Shown here piece after piece: positions 50,434 through 64,000 of a stretch of DNA of 64,000 bases (its first letter is position 1; every line of letters begins with the position of its first letter). The position numbers and the translations under genes were made by a program. The stretch is from positions 186,001-250,000 of the forward strand of contig NZ_JAEQNA010000008.1 of assembly GCF_016722895.1 (NCBI RefSeq). The letters are read 5' to 3'. The stretch is from Ramlibacter aurantiacus. GTDB taxonomy: Bacteria; Pseudomonadota; Gammaproteobacteria; Burkholderiales; Burkholderiaceae_C. The notes under the pieces were generated by a model. That model saw nothing but the letters and a program-made list of their open reading frames with translations. It ran no database searches and was not told the DNA's origin.

Positions 50434-50509
50434 TGGTGGCCTGGGGCGGAATCGAACCACCGACACGCGGATTTTCAATCCGCTGCTCTACCAACTGAGC
50501 TACCGGGCC
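50434..50509 (-). tRNA. tRNA-Phe (GAA)
   Basis: 76-bp minus-strand tRNA beginning GGCCCGGTAGCTCAG and ending CCACCA with encoded CCA. The anticodon arm is GCGGATT-GAA-AATCCGC, anticodon GAA (Phe); the T arm is GGTTCGATTCC. It lies at the border between the accessory region and conserved chromosomal genes, a common integration target for genomic islands. Confidence 0.95.
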
Positions 50510-50528
50510 AAGAGCCTGCAAGTATACA

Positions 50529-51266
50529 TCACGCGCTTCCGCGCTTTCCCCGGGAGAGGTCCACGCCGAGTTGCTTGAGCTTCCGATAGAGGTGCGTGCG
50601 TTCGAGTCCCGTGCGCTCGGCCACTCGGGTCATGGAGCCGCCTTCACGGGCCAGGTGGTATTCGAAGTAGCACTTCTCAAATTCGTCGCGCGCCTCGCGT
50701 AAAGGCTTGTCGAGCTCGAAGGTCTGCCGGGCCTGCGGGCCCAGTTCCACGACCGGAGGCAACGACTGGCCACCGGTCATGGCGGCTTCGACGGTGAGCT
50801 CGGCGCCCAAGGCCGCGATGGGCACGGCGGCGACCGGACGCGTGGCCACGATCCCGGGACGGGCGAGGGCCGGCGAGGCCGCGGCCGCGACTGCCGCAGC
50901 CGCGACGCGGTTCAGGCCGGTCTCGACGGCCTTGAGGAGCTTCTGCAGCGTGATCGGCTTTTCGAGAAACGATTGGGCACCGATCTTGGTGGCCTCGACA
51001 GCCGTCTCGATGGTCGCGTGTCCGCTCATCATGATCACGGGCATCGTGAGCAGGCCCGTGGTGGACCACTCCTTGAGCAGGGTCACGCCGTCGGTATCGG
51101 GCATCCAGATATCCAGGAGCACGAGGTCAGGCCGCATGCGCTGACGAGCGGCGCGAGCTTGGGCGGCATTTTCTGCCAGCTCGACGTTGTGCCCCTCGTC
51201 GTTCAAGATTTCGGAGAGCAGGTCACGAATGCCCAGCTCATCGTCGACCACCAGTATGTTTGCCAT
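50529..51266 (-). CDS. NtrX-like response regulator without AAA+ domain
   Basis: 245-aa regulator, partner of the kinase encoded upstream. Receiver domain with DD at 8-9, Asp52 (LLDIWMPDTDG) and the Lys in FLEKPI; an Ala-rich linker (about 120-150); and a C-terminal Fis-type HTH (SMTRVAERTGLERTHLYRKL). True NtrX has a sigma-54-interacting ATPase between these parts; here it is absent, so it probably acts without sigma-54 remodelling. Gene is separated from the kinase by 39 bp. Confidence 0.88.
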   Translation of the reverse strand: MANILVVDDELGIRDLLSEILNDEGHNVELAENAAQARAARQRMRPDLVLLDIWMPDTDGVTLLKEWSTTGLLTMPVIMMSGHATIETAVEATKIGAQSFLEKPITLQKLLKAVETGLNRVAAAAVAAAASPALARPGIVATRPVAAVPIAALGAELTVEAAMTGGQSLPPVVELGPQARQTFELDKPLREARDEFEKCYFEYHLAREGGSMTRVAERTGLERTHLYRKLKQLGVDLSRGKRGSA

Positions 51267-51305
51267 GTTGGAAAGCAGTGCCCCATGCGGCCAGGGGCAG
51301 TGTGG

Positions 51306-53621
51306 CTAGGCCGCAACTGCGAATGATAGCGACACTTGCGCTCCAGAAACCGTAGCGTCATGCAACCGGTTCTTCAGGTCGATGCGAGCACCGTGCTCAT
51401 CCGCGATCTTCTTGACCACGGCCAGTCCCAGGCCGGTGCCCTTTGCCTTGGTGGTGACGTAGGGCTCGAACGCTCGCTTGAGGATGTGCTCAGGAAAGCC
51501 CGGGCCGGTGTCTTGCACGATGAGCCGCACGCGACGCGCCGCATCGTTCCACTGCGTGCGGATGCAGACCTCGCGGTTGGCGGCAGTCTCGACGGCGTCC
51601 TGGGCGTTTTGCAGCAGGTTGTGAATGACCTGCCTGAGCTGCATGGCGTCGCCGAGGATGGGGGGGCAGGCCGGATCGAGCTCGACGCGCATGGGAGCCT
51701 GGGCAGCCAAGGCCGACTGCCCGGCTTCGCGGATGTACATGTGCAACACGTCGCTGACCAGGGCGTTCAGGTCCACCGGCTTGAGTTCGGCCGCCGGCAA
51801 GCGCGCGTAGTCGCGGAACTCGTTGACGAGCCGCTTCATGGCGTCGACCTGGTCGACGATGGTGCGCACTGAACGTTCGAGCAGCGCGCGCTCGGTTTCA
51901 CCCAGCTTGGGCGCCAGTTTCATCTCGAGCCTCTCGGCGGAAAGCTGGATCGGTGTGAGCGGGTTCTTGATTTCATGTGCGAGCCGTCGCGCCACCTCCC
52001 CCCAGGCCTGGGCGCGCTGTGCGGAGACGATTTCGGAGATGTCGTCGAGCACCAGCAGGTGGGCCTGGCGACCGCTGATGTCGGCGGGCATCTCGGCGCC
52101 GCGGACCACCAGCGTGACGGCGCTGACCGCCCGGGGTGAGCCCGGCTGCGCCGGGGCATGCAGTTCGAAGGACTGTTGCCAATGGTCCAGCCCGCGCTGC
52201 AGCCGCTCGGCGTCGAACTCTTCGAGCTGCGCCTGCACGGCGGCGCCGAAGCTCTCCAGCCCAGGCACGCTGCCCAACGGCTGCCCGTGCATGGCCGCGA
52301 GCGGCGCGCGCAGGACGCGGGTGGCGCCAGGGTTGGCCGACAGAATGCGCCCTTGCGGGTCGAGCACGATGACACCCGCGGTGAGGTTGTCCAGGATGAT
52401 CTGCAGGTTGGCCCGCGCCGCATCCACTTCGGTCATGCTCTTTTCGACCGCCGCCCGCGCATCGGCCAACTGCTGGGTCATCTGGGCAAAGGAGCGGGTG
52501 AGTCCGCCGAGTTCGTCCTTGCCCTGCAGCACAGGCTTGGGGCTGAGGTCGCCGGCCGCGACCTCGCGCACACCGGCCGCCAGCAGCAGCAGGGGGCGCG
52601 CCAGGGAATTGCCCAGAACCACCGCCAGCAGGACCGCACCGAACACCGAGAGGAACAGGCTCAACGTGAGGGTGCCGATGTACATGCGGCGCAGCCCGTC
52701 TCGCGCCAGCGCGCGCTGCTGGTACTCGCGGTTGGCCTCCTGCACCGCGATGGCATTGGTGACGAGGGCCGATGGCAGCTGCTGCGTGACCTGCAGGTAG
52801 CGCGGCTCACCCAAGAAGCCGAAGCTCGAAGGCGATACCAAGGCGATGGCGCGGATACGCCCGGTGCTGAGTGCGGCGGGCAAGCCCTCGTCCAGGCCTT
52901 CGACGATGGCGAAGCTGCGTTGCGTGCGCGCCGTGCGCAGTTGCTGCGAGGACGGTCGTTCGGGATTGAGCTGGAAACGCGACTGTCCGGCGCTCGCGAT
53001 GGGCTGGCCACTGGCGTTCCAGAGCACCACGTCGTTGGCCGAGAGCTGGTCGCGCAGGCGTTCGAGCACGACCGGCATGGAGGCGTTGGAGGTGTCGGCG
53101 ATCTGGGTCGCGGCGCCGCGGGTCTTGCTGGCGAGGTCGTTCGCCAGCACGTCGAGCGTGGTGCGTCCAAGGCTGAGGCCGGCGTCCAGCGCGCCCTCCA
53201 CCTTGACGTCGAACCAGCTCTCGATGGAGCGCGAGACGAACTGGTAGGAGACGGTGTAGATCAGCAAGCCGGGCACGAAGCCCACCAGCGCGAAGATGGC
53301 CGCCAGGCGCGCCAGCAGGCGGCTGCCGAACTTGCCCCGCCGCACCCTGGAGAACAGGCGCATGGCCATCCAGGCGATCACCATCAGGAGCAGCCCGGCC
53401 ACGACGACGTTGATGATGAAGAGCCGGCCGTAGTTGCGTTCGTAGAGTTCGCGGTTGTTGGTGGCCTGGGCCAGCAGGAACAGCAGCACGATGCCGATGC
53501 CCATGACGACGGTCGCTCCCACCACCACGGCCCAGCGGAAGGCCCGCGCGCTGCGCGCACGGCTGGCCGGGCTGGGAGCCACCGGCTGCTGCTCGGGCGG
53601 CAGCGGGGCGGGGGTGTTCAC
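51306..53621 (-). CDS. NtrY-like membrane sensor histidine kinase
   Basis: 771-aa inner-membrane kinase. Two or three N-terminal membrane segments (AVVVGATVVMGIGIVLLFLL; FIINVVVAGLLLMVIAWMAM), a large extracytoplasmic domain, another membrane span near 330-355 (GTLTLSLFLSVFGAVLLAVV), HAMP, PAS (LQIILDNLTAGVIVLDPQGR), HisKA with RRLAHEIKNPLTPIQLSAER, N-box HNLLQNAQDAVE and glycine box TKAKGTGLGLAVVKK. Start GTG 53621 overlaps the DUF4390 stop (GTGA). Probably senses nitrogen or envelope status as NtrY does; signal unknown. Confidence 0.9.
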   Translation of the reverse strand: MNTPAPLPPEQQPVAPSPASRARSARAFRWAVVVGATVVMGIGIVLLFLLAQATNNRELYERNYGRLFIINVVVAGLLLMVIAWMAMRLFSRVRRGKFGSRLLARLAAIFALVGFVPGLLIYTVSYQFVSRSIESWFDVKVEGALDAGLSLGRTTLDVLANDLASKTRGAATQIADTSNASMPVVLERLRDQLSANDVVLWNASGQPIASAGQSRFQLNPERPSSQQLRTARTQRSFAIVEGLDEGLPAALSTGRIRAIALVSPSSFGFLGEPRYLQVTQQLPSALVTNAIAVQEANREYQQRALARDGLRRMYIGTLTLSLFLSVFGAVLLAVVLGNSLARPLLLLAAGVREVAAGDLSPKPVLQGKDELGGLTRSFAQMTQQLADARAAVEKSMTEVDAARANLQIILDNLTAGVIVLDPQGRILSANPGATRVLRAPLAAMHGQPLGSVPGLESFGAAVQAQLEEFDAERLQRGLDHWQQSFELHAPAQPGSPRAVSAVTLVVRGAEMPADISGRQAHLLVLDDISEIVSAQRAQAWGEVARRLAHEIKNPLTPIQLSAERLEMKLAPKLGETERALLERSVRTIVDQVDAMKRLVNEFRDYARLPAAELKPVDLNALVSDVLHMYIREAGQSALAAQAPMRVELDPACPPILGDAMQLRQVIHNLLQNAQDAVETAANREVCIRTQWNDAARRVRLIVQDTGPGFPEHILKRAFEPYVTTKAKGTGLGLAVVKKIADEHGARIDLKNRLHDATVSGAQVSLSFAVAA

Positions 53622-54211
53622 CGAGCTCCCTCCGGCCCGACCCGCACGGTGCGGCTCGCGGCGATGCTCCACTCGGGCTGGCCGACCACGCCGATCTGGA
53701 ACGGCCGCGGCAGTTGGGACACGTCGAGCCGGAACCGCAAGGTGACGTAGTGGCGGCCGTCGGGCTCGATTTCGTCTTCCGAGGCGATGCGCCAGCTCGA
53801 GATGCGCTGCACCGCGGCCAGCGCTTCTTCCTGCGTGTCGAAGGTCTGCCCCAGGGCGGCCCCGCCCTGCCCCACCAGCGCGCTGCTCGAGACTTGCAGC
53901 CGCCAGCGCCGCGTGAGGGGCTGGTGCGTCAGGCGCATGTAGCGGGTGGCGGTGGCGACTTCCTTGTCGTACCAGTACCAGCGGTCGCGCAACACCAGGG
54001 CTTCGGCGACGAAGACCATGGGGATGCCCTTGCTGAGGGCGTCCTCGATCACGGGCGCGAGCTGAAACCGGACCTGGGCCGACAGGCGCAGCCCGTCGTC
54101 GCGGTCCACCCGCATCCAGGCGATCTCGGTGGGTTCGGCCCGCGCGCACGAGACGAACAGCAGCATCAGCACGAGCAACAGCCGCCGCAGCAAGAACAGG
54201 CCGGCCGCCAA
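53618..54211 (-). CDS. DUF4390 secreted protein
   Basis: 197-aa protein from TTG 54211, with a hydrophobic signal sequence (LFLLRRLLLVLMLLFVSCAR, with a Cys near the cleavage site) and a beta-rich mature part (LSAQVRFQLAPVIEDALSKG; MVFVAEALVLRDRWYWYDKE; YVTLRFRLDVSQLPRPFQIG). DUF4390 genes sit between rsmB and the NtrY-like kinase in many Burkholderiales; function unknown. The longer frame upstream overlaps rsmB and is unlikely. Confidence 0.82.
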   Translation of the reverse strand: MAAGLFLLRRLLLVLMLLFVSCARAEPTEIAWMRVDRDDGLRLSAQVRFQLAPVIEDALSKGIPMVFVAEALVLRDRWYWYDKEVATATRYMRLTHQPLTRRWRLQVSSSALVGQGGAALGQTFDTQEEALAAVQRISSWRIASEDEIEPDGRHYVTLRFRLDVSQLPRPFQIGVVGQPEWSIAASRTVRVGPEGAR

Positions 54212-54221
54212 GCGATGCGCC

Positions 54222-55589
54222 TCACTGCGGCGCGTGAGCCATCGATTGCTTGCGAATCCGTGCGTAGAAGTAGCCGTCGTGGTCACTCGGAAGATTTTCC
54301 GGGACGGCCGCGGCCTTTCCCGCCCGGGTGGGGAGCAAATGACCGGGGCCAGGTAGCAAAAAGGCCTCGGTGTTGTGCGCAACAAACGCCGAGACGCGTT
54401 GCTCGCCTTCGATGCGGAACACCGAGCAGGTGCAATAGAGCAGCACGCCGCCGGGTCGCAGCAGCGGCCACATCGACGTCAGCAGGCGTTCCTGCACCGT
54501 CGCCAGCTGGGCAAGGTCGCCGGGCCTGCGCAGCCAGCGCACGTCGGGATGGCGCCGCACGATGCCCGACGCGGTGCAGGGTGCGTCGAGCAGGATGGCG
54601 TCGAAGAGCTGGCCGTCCCACCAGCGCTCGGGCGCGGCGGCGTCCGCCGTGAGCACCCCCGCCTGCAGGTCCAGGCGCTGTAGGTTCTGGTGGATGCGTT
54701 CACAGCGTGCGGGATCGACGTCCAGCGCGGTGAGGTCCGCCTCGCACAGCTCGAGCAGGTGCGCCGTCTTGCCGCCGGGCGCGGCGCAGGCGTCGAGGAT
54801 GCGCCAACGCTGGCCGGGTGCCGGCGCATCCAGGTGCTGCAGCAGCAGTGGGGCGGCGAGTTGCGCGCCGGCGTCCTGGACCGAAACCAGCCCTTCGGCG
54901 AAACCCGGCAGCTGCGGCACGGGCCGCGCCCGATCGAGCCGGATGGCGTGTTCGCCGATTCGGTGGGCGGCGATGCCCGCCTCGGTGAACATCTTCAGGA
55001 CCTGCGGCACGCCGGCTTTTCGCGCGTTGACGCGCAGCACCAGCGGGGCGCTGTCGTTGTTGGCTTCGAGGATGGCGGCCCAGTGCTCGGGATGGTCCTT
55101 CTGCAGTTGACGGATCCACCACGCCGGGTGGTTCCAGCGTGCGACGGGATCGGCGTCGGTCGCGGCGAGCAACTCCTGGCGCTCGCGCAGGAAGCGCCGC
55201 AGGCAGGCATTGATGAACGCCGCCTGCGGCAAGGTGGCGCGTTGCCGCTTGGCCGCCTCGACCGCCTGGTTCACCAGGGTGAAGGGCTCGTAGGGCGCCA
55301 GGGCCTCGTTCCAGCACAAGGCCAGGGCGGTGCACAGGAGGGCGTCGGCCGGCGGTGGCGGCGGGCGCTTGGCCAGCCGGGCCCGCAAGGCCTCGGCCCG
55401 TCCGAGCTGCCGCAAGGCATGGAACACGAGCGACTGCACGCCCGGGCGCAGCTCGCCCGCGATGTCGGCCAGCGCGGTGGTGGTCGATGCGCCCTGGCGG
55501 ACGGCCTGCACCGCCTGGGCCGCCACCTGCAGCTGCCGCCACAACGGTGGCCCGGCGCTGCCTGGTCGAGAAGAGATGTCGGCGCTCAC
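54222..55589 (-). CDS. rsmB: 16S rRNA (cytosine-967-C5) methyltransferase RsmB
   Basis: 455-aa rRNA methyltransferase. An N-terminal NusB-like RNA-binding domain (ALCWNEALAPYEPFTLVNQA; QAAFINACLRRFLRERQEL) is followed by the AdoMet-binding domain ILDACAAPGGKTAHLLEL, the catalytic DAPCTASGIVRRHPD and the second active Cys in LLYCTCSVFRIEGEQ. GTG 55589 overlaps the stop of the LemA-like gene (GTGA). Family length and motifs are complete. Confidence 0.93.
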   Translation of the reverse strand: MSADISSRPGSAGPPLWRQLQVAAQAVQAVRQGASTTTALADIAGELRPGVQSLVFHALRQLGRAEALRARLAKRPPPPPADALLCTALALCWNEALAPYEPFTLVNQAVEAAKRQRATLPQAAFINACLRRFLRERQELLAATDADPVARWNHPAWWIRQLQKDHPEHWAAILEANNDSAPLVLRVNARKAGVPQVLKMFTEAGIAAHRIGEHAIRLDRARPVPQLPGFAEGLVSVQDAGAQLAAPLLLQHLDAPAPGQRWRILDACAAPGGKTAHLLELCEADLTALDVDPARCERIHQNLQRLDLQAGVLTADAAAPERWWDGQLFDAILLDAPCTASGIVRRHPDVRWLRRPGDLAQLATVQERLLTSMWPLLRPGGVLLYCTCSVFRIEGEQRVSAFVAHNTEAFLLPGPGHLLPTRAGKAAAVPENLPSDHDGYFYARIRKQSMAHAPQ

Positions 55590-56134
55590 AGCACCCGCCC
55601 CGCCTTGAAGCCGAAGATCCACGCCAGCAAGGCCGCCGGGAACTGGGCGACGGCCTGGTTGTAGCGGATGACCGCGTCGTTGAAGGCGTCCACACCCGCA
55701 CGCACCTGCACCAGCAGCTGCATCCGGGTCGCCGCCAGCGTGTCCGGCAGCCGGGGGCCGGCCAGGTCGTGGGCGTCCTCGCGTTCGACGCGCTCCCACG
55801 CCATGCGCAGCACGCCGTCGGCGGCCGCCAGGGCCTCGATGCGGTCCTTCTCGAGTGGGCGCGCGCGGGCCAGGGCCAGCGTGGCGGCCAGCTGGATGGC
55901 CGCGCCGTGCAGGGCCTCCCAGAACGACGGCTGCCCCTCGCCTGGAAAGAGCGAATCGGGCGCGTCACCGGCCAGCAGCGACTCGACCAGGCGAACCTCC
56001 TGCTGCAACTGCGCATCGAGCTGGGCAAAGGCGGTCTTGACGTCGGCCCTGAGCCGCACGAGCCGGTTGTAGGCGCCGATCGCCCAGAACAGCAGCACCG
56101 CGGCGGCTGCCCAGAAAAGTACGGATCGGGTCAT
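55586..56134 (-). CDS. LemA family membrane protein
   Basis: 182-aa protein with one N-terminal membrane segment (SVLFWAAAAVLLFWAIGAYN) and a helical domain. The LemA pattern is visible: YNRLVRLRADVKTAFAQLDA near the start and AFNDAVIRYNQAVAQFPAAL plus FGFKAG at the end. Function of LemA proteins is not established. First gene of an operon with rsmB, DUF4390 and the two-component genes, all overlapping or closely spaced. Confidence 0.85.
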   Translation of the reverse strand: MTRSVLFWAAAAVLLFWAIGAYNRLVRLRADVKTAFAQLDAQLQQEVRLVESLLAGDAPDSLFPGEGQPSFWEALHGAAIQLAATLALARARPLEKDRIEALAAADGVLRMAWERVEREDAHDLAGPRLPDTLAATRMQLLVQVRAGVDAFNDAVIRYNQAVAQFPAALLAWIFGFKAGRVL

Positions 56135-56172
56135 GGGTGCGGATTATCGGCAGGGCCACGGCAGGCTCCATG

Positions 56173-56207
56173 AAAAACGCCCCCGGCCGGCGATGCGGTC
56201 GGGGGCG
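56173..56207 (-). terminator. Rho-independent terminator after rpoC
   Basis: On the minus strand 27 bp after the rpoC stop: an 11-bp GC-rich stem (CGCCCCCGACC / GGCCGGGGGCG, one G-T pair, loop of 8) followed by TTTTT. This closes the rpoB-rpoC transcript before the LemA-rsmB operon. Confidence 0.88.
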
Positions 56208-56233
56208 CGGTCATGGGACCGGGTGCGCAGGCC

Positions 56234-60463
<4,230 letters not shown>

Positions 60464-60481
60464 GACTCAATCCTTCTTCTA

Positions 60482-64000
<3,519 letters not shown>

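Overview
The window is high-GC DNA from a betaproteobacterium, most likely a member of the Burkholderiales near the Comamonadaceae. That placement is inferred from codon use, the rpoB-rpoC proteins and the gene order rpoC / LemA-like / rsmB / DUF4390 / NtrY-like kinase / regulator; it was not tested by a search. The chromosome proper lies at both edges: a CusRS-type two-component system at 1-2110, and tRNA-Phe through rpoB at 50.4-64 kb. Everything between about 2.7 and 50.4 kb looks accessory and heavily rearranged.

Region 2.7-33.1 kb is the late half of a lambda-like siphophage prophage, read right to left: two ParB-type DNA methyltransferases, small and large terminase (the large one interrupted by a class 3-like intein with a LAGLIDADG endonuclease), gpW, portal, S49 protease with nested scaffold, decoration protein D, capsid E, head-tail connectors, tail tube, a tail chaperone with a T-TTT-TTT -1 frameshift site, tape measure, tail tip proteins and a lysis cassette. 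On the opposite strand sit a Phd/VapC-type toxin-antitoxin pair and three small genes, each preceded by a copy of the same hairpin leader. No phage integrase, repressor or replication genes are visible, so the prophage appears incomplete. A transposase stub (IS3 family) marks its left edge.

Region 33.1-39.5 kb is a patchwork of decayed chromosomal genes: a 1.4 kb stretch without a convincing gene but with palindromes, an intact PaiB-like gene, the head of a MocR regulator fused tail-to-tail to the head of a berberine-bridge-type oxidase, a LuxR regulator cut inside its HTH, an intact secreted alpha/beta hydrolase and the head of an M20 peptidase. Several junctions are clean truncations.

Region 39.5-44.3 kb is a second mobile module: a diverged fragment of a phage small terminase, two uncharacterised genes read leftwards, and a rightward operon (small protein, DUF2924, large serine recombinase, small HTH-like protein). 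A LexA-like palindrome (TACTG-N10-CAGTA) lies between the two divergent operons.

Region 44.4-49.9 kb is a broken restriction island: an apparently complete mcrC, only the last 51 codons of mcrB, and a type I hsdM in three pieces. An IS21-family element inserted into hsdM with a 7-bp target duplication; a later ~1.7 kb inversion with one end in hsdM and the other in istA split both genes. Re-inverting the segment on paper restores both reading frames. The order of events and the DNA joints can be read directly from the sequence.
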